Positions 27,727 through 36,169 of a stretch of DNA of 64,000 bases are shown here, piece by piece. The notes under the pieces are model-generated. The model saw only the letters and a list, made by a program, of their open reading frames with translations. It was not told the DNA's origin and searched no databases. Numbering within the stretch: position 1 is the stretch's first letter; every line of letters starts with the position of its first letter. The stretch covers positions 93,483 to 157,482 of the forward strand of contig JADKAZ010000016.1 of the NCBI GenBank assembly GCA_016719015.1, given 5' to 3'. This DNA is from Chitinophagaceae bacterium (GTDB lineage: Bacteria; Bacteroidota; Bacteroidia; Chitinophagales; Chitinophagaceae). The position numbers and the translations under genes are program-made.

Positions 27727-28572
27727 ATGAGCTGGACTGAAAGAAAGGCTGTAAAAGTAGCTATCCTCGATCTCTATGAAGGCAAACCCAATCAGGGTAT
27801 GCGTTGTATCCGCACCATCCTGACCGATTGGGCAGGTACCTACGACATTGAATTAAAATTCCAGGAATTTGATGTACGTCTTAAAAATGAGCTTCCCGAT
27901 ACTTCTTTTGATATTTATATCTCAACCGGTGGACCAGGTGACCCCTTAATAAGCCGTTTTGAAGACTGGGATATCAGCTGGTGCCGCTGGCTCGATAAAA
28001 TGGAAAGATGGAATGCTAATCCTTCCAATTCTCAGAAAAAATACATTTTCTTTATTTGTCATTCTTTTCAGTTAGCCAGTCGCTACTTCAATGCCGGATT
28101 AGTTTGTAAAAGAAAATCCACCGCATTTGGTGTTTTTCCAATTCACATGCTGGAAGCAGGACAAGATGAACCTGTTTTTGATGGTTTAAAGGATCCTTTT
28201 TATGGAGTTGACAGCCGGGATTACCAGGTCATTCAACCCAATCTTGATATGCTGGAAAAGATCGGTGGTAAAATTCTTTGTATTGAAAAAAGCCGTCCGC
28301 ATGTTCCCTATGAAAGGGCATTGATGGGTATCCGCTTTAATGAATATATGATTGGGACCCAGTTTCATCCTGAAGCCGACGCACCAGGTATGAGTATGTA
28401 CCTGCAGACAGAAGAAAAAAGAAAAACCGTAATTGAAAGTCACGGTGAAGACAAACTTATCAGTATGCTGGAACACCTGGAAGATCCGGATAAAATCAGG
28501 TGGACATATGCCCACATCCTGCCCAACTTTTTGAACCAGTCTGTTGGCCAATTACAAGAAGTATTCGCTTAG
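27727..28572 (+). CDS. class I glutamine amidotransferase-like protein
   Basis: A 281-residue single-domain GATase. It has STGGPGDP (oxyanion loop, residues 67-73), the nucleophile Cys111 in FFICHSFQLASRYF, and the His214/Glu216 of GTQFHPEADAPG. The catalytic triad is therefore complete. Free-standing GATase1 proteins either deliver ammonia from glutamine or act as gamma-glutamyl hydrolases. No ammonia-using domain is fused. The next gene, 66 bp downstream, is a permuted ATP-grasp protein, so the pair may form an amide or remove a gamma-glutamyl group in one pathway (inference). A TAAATTTG box at 27716-27723 lies just 3 bp before the ATG and is only a weak promoter candidate. Confidence 0.88.
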   Translation: MSWTERKAVKVAILDLYEGKPNQGMRCIRTILTDWAGTYDIELKFQEFDVRLKNELPDTSFDIYISTGGPGDPLISRFEDWDISWCRWLDKMERWNANPSNSQKKYIFFICHSFQLASRYFNAGLVCKRKSTAFGVFPIHMLEAGQDEPVFDGLKDPFYGVDSRDYQVIQPNLDMLEKIGGKILCIEKSRPHVPYERALMGIRFNEYMIGTQFHPEADAPGMSMYLQTEEKRKTVIESHGEDKLISMLEHLEDPDKIRWTYAHILPNFLNQSVGQLQEVFA

Positions 28573-28638
28573 AAATCATTGCTACTTTTTTGCTGCCCGC
28601 CCCGCATTCACTAACTTCCGGTTAATAAAACAAGGAAC

Positions 28639-29838
28639 ATGATACCGGATATCCGCAAATCATATAACGAAGCATTTACCAAAGAAAAGTATGAAGCCTT
28701 TTTACAAGAATTACATGCAGTACATGCGGGCCAGCTGGATTTCAGGGTAGCTGAAACCCCCATTTTCGTTCCAAAAGATTTTACCAAAAAAATGCTGGAT
28801 GCCTGCGAGAGTATTGTTGATATCATCATCGACCCCAAATTCAATGAACTTACAAAGAATGCCATTCCAAAGAATGTAAAAGTGCCGGGTGAAAATAATC
28901 ATACACAGTTTATAGCATTCGATTTTGGCATCTGTATTAACGAACAAGGCGAATACGAACCACAGCTGATTGAAATGCAGGGTTTCCCCTCTCTCTTTGC
29001 ATATGAAGTACTGCTGGATGAAATATTTCTGAAACATTTTTCCGTTCCTGCTAATTTCAGCAGCTACCTGAACGGCCATCATAAAGAAAGTTACCTGGAA
29101 TTGCTAAAAGAAGTGATTGTGGGAAACCATGCACCTGAAAATGTAATCCTGTTGGAAGTATTTCCCCGGAAACAGAAAACAAGGATTGATTTTTTCTGTA
29201 CCGAAGAATATATCGGTATCAAAATGGTTTGCCTGACCGAACTTATCAAAGAAGGGAAAAAACTGTACTATTTAAATGACGGGAAAAAAACAGAAGTAAA
29301 AAGAATTTATAACCGGATTATATTCGATGACCTTCACCAGCAAACACCTGAAGTACAGGAACAAGGAAAAATATTATTCGAAGAACTGGATGCAGAGTGG
29401 TGCCCCCACCCTGATTGGTTTTACCGCATCAGTAAGTATACATTACCATTAATCAAACATCCTTATGTACCACAAACTTTTTTCCTGAATGAAATAAAAC
29501 AAATGCCGGCTGACCTGGAAAATTATGTGCTGAAACCATTGTTTTCCTTTGCCGGACAAGGTGTGGTAATAGATGTAAAACATGAGGATATTGACAACGT
29601 AAAAGATCCGGAAAACTGGATACTGCAGCGAAAAGTAAAATATGCTGATGTCATCCTCACCCCGGATATACCGGCCAAGGCAGAAATCAGAATCTTCTAT
29701 TTCTGGAAAGATGGAGAAGCAAGACCTGTTGCTACTAACAACCTCGGAAGATTAAGTAAAGGCAAGATGATTGGTGTACGATATAATAAGGATAAAGAAT
29801 GGGTAGGCGGAAGCCTTTGTTTTTTTGAGACCCCTTAA
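28639..29838 (+). CDS. circularly permuted ATP-grasp-like protein
   Basis: 399 residues without signal or membrane helix. Residues 91-120 read FIAFDFGICINEQGEYEPQL then IEMQGFPSL, which matches the Asp/Glu metal segment (RxDF...LIEIN) that comes first in permuted ATP-grasp enzymes such as glutathionylspermidine synthase. The nucleotide part comes late: YVLKPLFSFAGQGVV (Lys299), NWILQRKV (hinge) and EIRIFYFWKDGEARPV. Such enzymes join a carboxylate to an amine with ATP. The permuted order is visible, but the family name is my reading, not a database result. It follows the GATase gene by 66 bp. The substrate is unknown. Confidence 0.65.
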   Translation: MIPDIRKSYNEAFTKEKYEAFLQELHAVHAGQLDFRVAETPIFVPKDFTKKMLDACESIVDIIIDPKFNELTKNAIPKNVKVPGENNHTQFIAFDFGICINEQGEYEPQLIEMQGFPSLFAYEVLLDEIFLKHFSVPANFSSYLNGHHKESYLELLKEVIVGNHAPENVILLEVFPRKQKTRIDFFCTEEYIGIKMVCLTELIKEGKKLYYLNDGKKTEVKRIYNRIIFDDLHQQTPEVQEQGKILFEELDAEWCPHPDWFYRISKYTLPLIKHPYVPQTFFLNEIKQMPADLENYVLKPLFSFAGQGVVIDVKHEDIDNVKDPENWILQRKVKYADVILTPDIPAKAEIRIFYFWKDGEARPVATNNLGRLSKGKMIGVRYNKDKEWVGGSLCFFETP

Positions 29839-30003
29839 TTGCTAAACTTCGTATAGGCAACTCCCATAAGTATCAGTCATTAACAATCAGGCCTGTGTAC
29901 TCACTCCGCATTTGCTAAATTTAGCTGCAAAATAATCGATGCATCTAGCCCGGCGGGCAGATTATAAACCATAAAAGACGTCATTCTGCTTTTTCATTTT
30001 CCG

Positions 30004-30011
30004 TATCTTTG
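30004..30011 (+). promoter_or_regulatory. TAnnTTTG -7 box upstream of the outer-membrane transporter-like gene
   Basis: TATCTTTG fits the Bacteroidota -7 consensus exactly and lies 36 bp before ATG 30048. No matching TTTG is seen 19-21 bp upstream. Confidence 0.45.
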
Positions 30012-30016
30012 AATAG

Positions 30017-30036
30017 TTTTTAGTCGAGTCTAAAAA
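30017..30036 (+). promoter_or_regulatory. operator-like inverted repeat TTTTTAG-N6-CTAAAAA
   Basis: A perfect 7-bp inverted repeat with a 6-bp spacer sits right after the -7 box, around the likely transcript start, where a bound dimer would block initiation. Its shape resembles binding sites of dimeric metalloregulators of the DtxR/MntR type, but the assignment is inference. Confidence 0.45.
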
Positions 30037-30047
30037 TTAATTTCTAT

Positions 30048-30827
30048 ATGACTAAATTAATCATTGCCGCATTTATCTCTCTTTTTACCTGTACCTATCT
30101 TAATGGACAAGAGAAAGGCAGAATGGAAACAGACAGGCCGGATCAGACTGAATCACCTTACCTGACCAAACATCACTTTGTACAGGGTGAGATTGGTTTT
30201 AATTATGAAAAGGCGCAAGGGTTTAAGACCTTTGTTCATCCAACAGCTTTATGGAAATATGGTATTTCAAAGAAATTTGAGCTGCGGCTAATCACTGAAC
30301 TAGTCAGCATTGAAACGCCTTTACTGATTCCAGATAGAAATAATTTTATCAGCGGACTTTTACCGGTACAACTTGGCGGCAAATTGGCCTTATTTGAAGA
30401 GAAAGGTCTGGTTCCTAAAACCTCTCTCATTTTTCATATTGCACCACCTGGGATTTCGAGTAGAAAATTCAGGGCTAGTAAATGGGCACCGAATTTCCGC
30501 TTTGTAATGCAGAATACTTTAACTGAGAATATTGGGCTTGGATATAATATAGGTGCAGAATGGGATGGAGAAAGTAATACTCCTTACTGGATATATACAA
30601 TTGCCCCTGGTTTTAATATCGGCAAAAAATGGTATGGTTATGTAGAAGCATTTGGCGCTGTCCGAAAAAATGAAAAACCGGAGCATGCCATTGATGGAGG
30701 TATTGCGTATTATTTTTCCGATGACACAAAAATTGATTTTTCCGGAGGATATGGCCTCAGTGAAAATGCTATTGACTGGTATACGGCCATTGGATTTTCT
30801 TTCCGCTTCAACACAAAAAAGAAATAA
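30048..30827 (+). CDS. outer-membrane transporter-like protein (MetA-pathway/phenol-degradation family type)
   Basis: 259 residues with a signal peptide ending YLNGQ and the family start METDRPDQTESPYLT. Repeated beta strands follow (VQGEIGFNYEK, ALWKYGISKKFELRLITEL, LVPKTSLIFHIAPP, GYNIGAEWDGES and a final YTAIGFSFRF). 'ETDRPDQTE' followed by a long barrel is typical of Bacteroidota members of the family first named from the phenol MetA operon. The actual cargo is unknown. The upstream palindrome suggests regulation by a ligand- or metal-responsive repressor. It converges on the HMA-TonB receptor gene with a 10-bp gap. Confidence 0.8.
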   Translation: MTKLIIAAFISLFTCTYLNGQEKGRMETDRPDQTESPYLTKHHFVQGEIGFNYEKAQGFKTFVHPTALWKYGISKKFELRLITELVSIETPLLIPDRNNFISGLLPVQLGGKLALFEEKGLVPKTSLIFHIAPPGISSRKFRASKWAPNFRFVMQNTLTENIGLGYNIGAEWDGESNTPYWIYTIAPGFNIGKKWYGYVEAFGAVRKNEKPEHAIDGGIAYYFSDDTKIDFSGGYGLSENAIDWYTAIGFSFRFNTKKK

Positions 30828-30837
30828 CTCCTTTCTT

Positions 30838-33462
30838 TTACTTTATTTTAAGCCTTAACCCGGTATAAAATAAACTTCCACTAACCGGTCCCCATACCAA
30901 TGATGCATCGAAGTAAGGACCGAAAGGCTGATCAGCTGCCACGATCACATCTTTTTGAAAATAGTTTCCCAGGTTCTCCCCTCCTATATACAGGTCTATT
31001 GGATGTTTCTTACCAACAGTCTTACTTACCTGCGCATTCATAAGTACAAAAGACGGTGAGTAAGTAGCCAATTGATACGGAGATGGATTAGCAATGGTAC
31101 CCGGAATTCTTTTGGCGCCATTGTAGTTAACGGTATAATCGAACTTCCAGCCGCTGATTTCATAGGCAATGTTTGCAAATGCTCTGTGTTTGGCAGTAAA
31201 TGGTTTTTGTAAAAGCTGTCCGCTATAGGTTGTTCTTACATCAAAGAAGCGGTATGCCAACCGTAATTCGAGTTTGCGGGCAGGCTCCATGTGCAATTCT
31301 GCCTGGAAGCTGTTGGAAAAAGACTTGCCTTCCAGGTTATAAAATTTTACCTGTCGTACGTCTTCGAGATCAACCACTACCTGGTTCTCAAAATTATTTC
31401 TGAAAAAATCAACACTGAATAAAGCATCACGGCCAAGCATTTTAAATTTTTGATCCACACTGATACCTTTATTCCATGCCGTTTCAGGATTTAATCGATA
31501 GGCTTTCCCAAGTGCTGTAGAAAGAATATTTACCTGCCTTGAACTTACAAAAACACTCATGTTCTCTGCAAAAATATTAGCGGTACGCTGGCCTCTTCCA
31601 ATACTTGCTCTTATCGTTGTTCCTTTTACCGGTTCATAACGGATATGCAACCTGGGTGTAGCAAACCAACCAAATAAACTATTACGATCGGCCCTTATAC
31701 CCGCCACAATATTGAATCTCTCTACGGGTGTAAAGGTATATTCGAAAAAACCTCCGGGTATTGCTTCTGTTCGTTTGTAATTATCATTCCTGAAATCTTC
31801 ATTATACTTATCCGACGTAAAACTTAAACCCGTCCTGAATTTATGTACTGTTGAACCAATAATAGACTGATAAATAAGGTTTGCATAGAAATTTTGTTGA
31901 GTAGCATTATAGCGGGTCATTCCAAAATAAGAATCCTGCTGATGATCAAAAACAGATAATTGCAAGCCAATACTTTTATATTTTTTCTCGGGAAAGACAT
32001 AGCCGATCTTGGCAAAACCTTCATACCGTTTTGTTTCAATTCCTAATCCGTAATGATTAGTAGTGAATTTATCTTTATCAGGATTGAAACCCGTTTCACC
32101 ACCAGTACGATTATCTGTCAACATCTTAAATCCAAACTGTGTCATGAACCCTTTACCATCCTCATATTTCCAGCGGTTCACTGCACTGAATAAATTTCCG
32201 GTTGGCAGGTCTCGGAAACCATCTTTATTGAAATCAACAGTTTTATTACTTAAAAAATCATCATGCAATAACAAAGCAGTACTCCATTTCTTCCCTATCT
32301 GTTGTGTAAGATTCAGGTTGAGATCGGTTTTGCCCATGTTATTTATGTAGGCATTCAGGTACAATCGTTCTGCTTTCTCTGGTTTCTTTAGTTCAATATT
32401 TATCTGACCGGCAATACTTTCATATCCATTTACCACTGAACCTACACCCTTATTAAGTTGAATAGATTCCACCCATGGTCCGGCAATAAAATTCAATCCA
32501 AGCGGGGTGGCAAGACCCCTTGGACCCGGCAAATTTTCGACAGTCAATTGAGTATAATTTCCACTTAACCCCAATAATTGTATTTGCTTACTACCTGTTA
32601 CTGCATCATTGTAAGACACATCGACAGAAGGATTGGTTTCAAAACTTTCACTAAGATTGCAGCAGGCTGCTTTAAAGAGTTCCCGTTCCGTCATTACCTG
32701 TATGCGAACAGGACTGATAGCGGAAAGATAGGTGGAGCGTTGCCTGGCAGATACTCTTACTTCATTTAACTGTTGATTACTTGCCAGGATTATTTTCAAT
32801 TCCTCTGATGGCTGAATAGCTATCGTATCACTGGTATATCCTGCATAACTGATAACTAACCGCTGTACTTCATTATGAGGCGCAATCATAAAAACACCAG
32901 AAGAATCAGTAAAAGTTCCATGTTTGGTTCCCAGCCAGATAACGGAGGCTCCCTGTAACGGACGAAAATTACCTTTACTGTCTGCCTCCAGCACTACGCC
33001 TTTAATCTGTCCCTGCTCTACAGATTTCATTATCAACGCAGGAATAACTTCATCAATCCTTTTTGTTATACTATCTGAAGACTGTTGCGTTTTATTCTGC
33101 TTTTTCAATAACTCTTCCATGGTTCCATGCCGGTAAAGGCAACAAGCTGGCAACCCATCATATACAGCATCCTTTGCTTTCTTAAGTTCGGTATCATGTC
33201 CGGCTTCAGCAATCCGTTGCTGAACTTTACCAGGATTGGTGAGAGATGGTTTATAAGCAAGTGTCATTATTTTACTGTCAATATCCCAAAAAGCATTTTT
33301 AACTCCCTTGCCTTTTGCGGCTGCCTCAATCCTCTCCTTGCACATTTCACAATTACCATACACTGTAAACCGGGTCGTATCACTTTTCGAAGAGGATGGC
33401 TTTTGCGTAAGGCCCACCTCAGTCAATAGCAGCAACACAACAAGTGGAAGTAAATATTTCAT
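30838..33462 (-). CDS. TonB-dependent receptor with fused N-terminal HMA domain
   Basis: 874 residues. After a signal peptide ending GLTQ (residue 20) comes a heavy-metal-associated domain (NCEMC, Cys38/Cys41, and AYKPSLTNPGKVQQRIAEAG) and a conserved CCLYR (Cys107-Cys108). A carboxypeptidase-regulatory-like domain (about 150-220, GASVIWLGTKHGTFTDSSGVF), a plug (SVDVSYNDAVTGSKQIQLLGL) and a 22-strand-type barrel follow. TonB receptors import ligands too large or scarce for porins. The HMA domain would sit in the periplasm and could take a metal from the plug. It is the last gene of a metal-handling cluster. Copper is likely, but zinc or another soft metal cannot be excluded. Confidence 0.88.
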   Translation of the reverse strand: MKYLLPLVVLLLLTEVGLTQKPSSSKSDTTRFTVYGNCEMCKERIEAAAKGKGVKNAFWDIDSKIMTLAYKPSLTNPGKVQQRIAEAGHDTELKKAKDAVYDGLPACCLYRHGTMEELLKKQNKTQQSSDSITKRIDEVIPALIMKSVEQGQIKGVVLEADSKGNFRPLQGASVIWLGTKHGTFTDSSGVFMIAPHNEVQRLVISYAGYTSDTIAIQPSEELKIILASNQQLNEVRVSARQRSTYLSAISPVRIQVMTERELFKAACCNLSESFETNPSVDVSYNDAVTGSKQIQLLGLSGNYTQLTVENLPGPRGLATPLGLNFIAGPWVESIQLNKGVGSVVNGYESIAGQINIELKKPEKAERLYLNAYINNMGKTDLNLNLTQQIGKKWSTALLLHDDFLSNKTVDFNKDGFRDLPTGNLFSAVNRWKYEDGKGFMTQFGFKMLTDNRTGGETGFNPDKDKFTTNHYGLGIETKRYEGFAKIGYVFPEKKYKSIGLQLSVFDHQQDSYFGMTRYNATQQNFYANLIYQSIIGSTVHKFRTGLSFTSDKYNEDFRNDNYKRTEAIPGGFFEYTFTPVERFNIVAGIRADRNSLFGWFATPRLHIRYEPVKGTTIRASIGRGQRTANIFAENMSVFVSSRQVNILSTALGKAYRLNPETAWNKGISVDQKFKMLGRDALFSVDFFRNNFENQVVVDLEDVRQVKFYNLEGKSFSNSFQAELHMEPARKLELRLAYRFFDVRTTYSGQLLQKPFTAKHRAFANIAYEISGWKFDYTVNYNGAKRIPGTIANPSPYQLATYSPSFVLMNAQVSKTVGKKHPIDLYIGGENLGNYFQKDVIVAADQPFGPYFDASLVWGPVSGSLFYTGLRLKIK

Positions 33463-33564
33463 GACTTTTGATTAATAGGGAATAAAGCTGCTTGTTAGCA
33501 GCATATCAATGGCTGAAAAAACAGCCACCGAAAATCAAAGAACTCTGGTAAAAATAATTTTACC

Positions 33565-34395
33565 CTATTTCCTTTTCTTTAATGCATTCAGAAAAGTTCT
33601 CTCGAAACTTACCTGCCAGCTGTTGTTTGTCATCCGGTTCATATTTCCGCTAACCTGGAAACGATAACCAAGATTCAGCTTTGTATTACTATTAAAAATA
33701 AGTTGGATTGCCGGTGCCAGGTCCAGACAATATTTTTTACTGTCAAGCGATTGTTCACCCAGCAGTTCTGCATACAGGTTCAGGTTGGTCTGTTTGTAAT
33801 CAGTGTATTCTTTAGGAAATAATAAATAGCCCCCGGATAACGAATAATTAATGGATTGATAAAGACGGGTTGGTACATAAATAACTTTATCGTTCCTTGA
33901 TTTATCCAGAACCTGTGTATGACTTATCGCTCCTGACAAAGCAAACTTATTCCAAAGCTGTGTAGCAATGATACCGGCTTCAATACCACTCTTATCGCCC
34001 ATCAACGTAATCTCATCATAATGAAATGGTGCTTTGGTAGCCGAAGCATCTAGAAAAGCCGCCATGCGAAAATGTTTATGGATATCATCCTTAGAAAGGA
34101 ACCGGTATTTCGCATAGAACCTGACCGATTCATACCGGAAATCTGGCGTATGCATATTTGCAAATGTGCCACCGATATTAAACATAAATTTTTTGCTGAT
34201 ACCAAACTGAACCTGTGGCATCAGTCGATGAGAGAAACGATTATAAATATTATCGCTGATTACAAAATGATCGGTGATTTTAACACTGATGGAATTAGCC
34301 GGCAAATTAGAAGCCGGCTCACTAAACACATAAAGTTCCTGCCCATACATTTTAACAGCCAGCAGGGAAAGTATACAGCATAATAACTTTTTCAT
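33565..34395 (-). CDS. outer-membrane protein in the metal cluster, function unknown
   Basis: 276 residues with a signal peptide ending KMYGQ. The rest reads as amphipathic beta strands: RLMPQVQFGISKKFMFNIGGTFANM, FRYESVRFYAKYRFLSK, KFALSGAISHTQVLD and NLYAELLGEQSLDSKKYCLDLAPAIQLIFNSNTKLNLGYRFQV, ending QVSFERTFLNALKKRK. This suggests an outer-membrane barrel. It lies 13 bp downstream of the TlpA gene and about 100 bp upstream of the HMA-TonB receptor gene. Proteins of this kind are seen next to HMA-TonB receptors, so a role in the same metal route is likely but not shown. Confidence 0.7.
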   Translation of the reverse strand: MKKLLCCILSLLAVKMYGQELYVFSEPASNLPANSISVKITDHFVISDNIYNRFSHRLMPQVQFGISKKFMFNIGGTFANMHTPDFRYESVRFYAKYRFLSKDDIHKHFRMAAFLDASATKAPFHYDEITLMGDKSGIEAGIIATQLWNKFALSGAISHTQVLDKSRNDKVIYVPTRLYQSINYSLSGGYLLFPKEYTDYKQTNLNLYAELLGEQSLDSKKYCLDLAPAIQLIFNSNTKLNLGYRFQVSGNMNRMTNNSWQVSFERTFLNALKKRK

Positions 34396-34408
34396 TTTTG
34401 ATTTTTAA

Positions 34409-34900
34409 TCAATCATCCAGCATATCTTTTAACGCTTTCTCCAGGTCTTTGCCTTCAAGGTCCATTGCGATCAGCCGTCCATCCTTATCAAGGAGATAAG
34501 AAGTCGGTAATGCATAAATACTCCATTCGGCAGCGGTAGGTGTTTCCCATCCGCCCCTGTCAATTACCTGCAACCAGCTTATCTTATCTTTTTTGATTGC
34601 TTTAATCCAGTTCGCTTTTTCGTCATCAAGCGAAACACTGTAGATCTCAAATCCTTTCGATTTGAACTTATCATACAATTTCGCCAGACCTTTGTTGGCC
34701 ACCCGGCAAGGCCCACACCAGGATGCCCAGAAATCAAGTAATACAATCTTTCCTTTTAAAGAAGATAATCGTACTGTATCTCCGGTAACTGAGGGCAAAG
34801 CAATTTCTGCTGCCATTTGGCCTTGTTTAGGCTGTGCATGCAGAGAAATTAAAAAAAATATGCTGAGAGATAATGTAAAAATTGATTTCCAGTTTATCAT
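34409..34900 (-). CDS. TlpA-family thiol:disulfide oxidoreductase
   Basis: 163 residues with an N-terminal export signal (SIFTLSLSIFFLISLHAQ) and a thioredoxin fold: LKGKIVLLDFWASWCGPCR (active Cys62 and Cys65), SVSLDDEKANW and the cis-proline in YALPTSYLLDKDGRLIA. It would act in the periplasm to keep cysteines reduced. In a cluster full of CxxC and CC metal sites, its most likely job is reducing those cysteines so that they can bind metal. The gene is preceded by a hairpin terminator of the upstream HMA gene, so a separate start of transcription or read-through is needed. Confidence 0.9.
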   Translation of the reverse strand: MINWKSIFTLSLSIFFLISLHAQPKQGQMAAEIALPSVTGDTVRLSSLKGKIVLLDFWASWCGPCRVANKGLAKLYDKFKSKGFEIYSVSLDDEKANWIKAIKKDKISWLQVIDRGGWETPTAAEWSIYALPTSYLLDKDGRLIAMDLEGKDLEKALKDMLDD

Positions 34901-34911
34901 AGTGTCAAACT

Positions 34912-34948
34912 TAAAAAGCTTCTTCCCACCATATAGTTGGGAAGAAGC
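34912..34948 (-). terminator. rho-independent terminator / attenuator on the minus strand
   Basis: An 11-bp perfect stem (GCTTCTTCCCA with TGGGAAGAAGC on the plus strand, 9-base loop) is followed on the minus strand by TTTTT. It lies between the HMA gene and the TlpA gene, so it could separate or attenuate expression inside the cluster. Confidence 0.8.
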
Positions 34949-34957
34949 CTGAAATTT

Positions 34958-35503
34958 CTAAATAGTAACATGATACACCCTTTCGTCAGCTGCTATACCA
35001 TCCTTCACACAGCAGGAAGCAGCTTTACCTGTCTGCAGGCAGCTCATTTTTGTAGCGGTACTATATTTTTTAAATTGTTTTTCCGTTACAAAATTCTTGT
35101 CCACAACAGTAAATGTCTGCTCACCGTTTAATACCTGGTTATTGACATTCAGAAAATGAAAGTTACCAGTACCAATTTTCACATGATGGTCTTTTTCCAC
35201 TTTCACTTCATTGAAGTTACCGGTCATTTTCAAACTGCCCACTGAAAATCCTGCATCTTCAACCGCATTTTTAATAGCATCAATATCAACTGGCGTATTA
35301 GCCTTAAACACAATGCTAAAAGCAGAATTTTTGATATCAGACTTTACTGACTCTACAAACGAAACATTCTGCAATGCCTTATTAATAGCATTACTGCACA
35401 TAGCACAGGTAAGACCTGTTGCCTGTAAAGTAGCTTTTGAAAATTGGGCGTCGGATGACACAGCCGAGAGGGCTGTTATCAATATCAATAACAGTTTTTT
35501 CAT
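34958..35503 (-). CDS. secreted HMA-domain protein
   Basis: 181 residues with a signal peptide (LLLILITALSAVSSDAQ). The heavy-metal-associated domain shows LTCAMCSNAINKAL (Cys33 and Cys36), then VESVKSDIKNSAFSIVFKANTPVDIDAIKNAVEDAGFSVGSLKM. The second half (residues 100-181) is not a second HMA domain and has CLQTGKAASCCVKDG near the end. HMA domains bind Cu+ or other soft metals through CxxC and pass them on. The export signal makes this a periplasmic or surface carrier rather than a cytosolic chaperone. It is 17 bp downstream of the Cys-rich HMA gene. Confidence 0.85.
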   Translation of the reverse strand: MKKLLLILITALSAVSSDAQFSKATLQATGLTCAMCSNAINKALQNVSFVESVKSDIKNSAFSIVFKANTPVDIDAIKNAVEDAGFSVGSLKMTGNFNEVKVEKDHHVKIGTGNFHFLNVNNQVLNGEQTFTVVDKNFVTEKQFKKYSTATKMSCLQTGKAASCCVKDGIAADERVYHVTI

Positions 35504-35520
35504 AACGATATGTTCAACTG

Positions 35521-36084
35521 TTATTTATCAGATTTCTTGCAGCAATCTTTACCGTCGTGGCCTTCTTTAGTGCATTTTCCATCTTTGCAGCAATCCATCT
35601 TTTCACCATCTTTCTTGCAGCAATCCTTACCATCATGACCTGCTTTAGTGCATTTGCCGTCTTTACAGCAATCTTCTTTTGCCATGCCATCATGATTTTC
35701 TTTATGCTTACAATTGGCTTCATCACCACAGCATGATTGTGTTTTTACAGATGCTTCCCTGTCATATTTGCAACAGCCATGGAGTTTATCATACGCTTCA
35801 GTAGTGGCTTTAAAACCAACATTATCATAACCTACAACGGCTATCTGCTGCTGAATTTTAGCTGCATTGGTAGTACTGCTCTTATAAGTAACTGTAAGAT
35901 TCTTTGTATCTGCGTTCCAGTCAGCCGATTTAGCTCCGGCATCTTTAGCTGCCTTCTCAATTTTGGTTTTACACATTCCGCAATTGCCGGATACCTTAAA
36001 AGTCTCTGTTTTTGTCTGTGCAATAGCAACAGTAGCTACTGACATAAATAAGGCAGCAAGAGAAAATATTCTTAATGTTTTCAT
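35521..36084 (-). CDS. secreted HMA-domain protein with a duplicated Cys-rich tail
   Basis: 187 residues. After a signal peptide ending AIAQ (residue 23), the HMA domain has GNCGMCKTKIEKAA (Cys35, Cys38) and YDKLHGCCKYDRE, which also occurs in the HMA-TonB receptor. Residues 104-187 hold about 15 cysteines, mostly as CC pairs, plus histidines. They include two near-identical copies of DCCKDGKCTK(A/E)GHDGKDCCKK. This resembles a metallothionein-like metal trap joined to a metal carrier. Its location and motif sharing make it the likely donor or buffer of the cluster (inference). The charged composition is unlike its neighbours but there is no sign of transfer. Confidence 0.85.
   Translation of the reverse strand: MKTLRIFSLAALFMSVATVAIAQTKTETFKVSGNCGMCKTKIEKAAKDAGAKSADWNADTKNLTVTYKSSTTNAAKIQQQIAVVGYDNVGFKATTEAYDKLHGCCKYDREASVKTQSCCGDEANCKHKENHDGMAKEDCCKDGKCTKAGHDGKDCCKKDGEKMDCCKDGKCTKEGHDGKDCCKKSDK
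35524..35673 (-). repeat. in-frame tandem duplication coding the CC-rich tail
   Basis: Two copies of about 23 codons (residues 138-160 and 164-187) share CCKDGKCTK, GHDGKD and CCKK. The two differ at a few positions only, which indicates a recent duplication. Confidence 0.8.
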
Positions 36085-36169
36085 GATTGTTTATTTAAAA
36101 TTCAAAAATCTGATTATATAATATCAAAAAGGCATCCTTAAACTAGGATGAAGCAAAATTCGTTGAATC

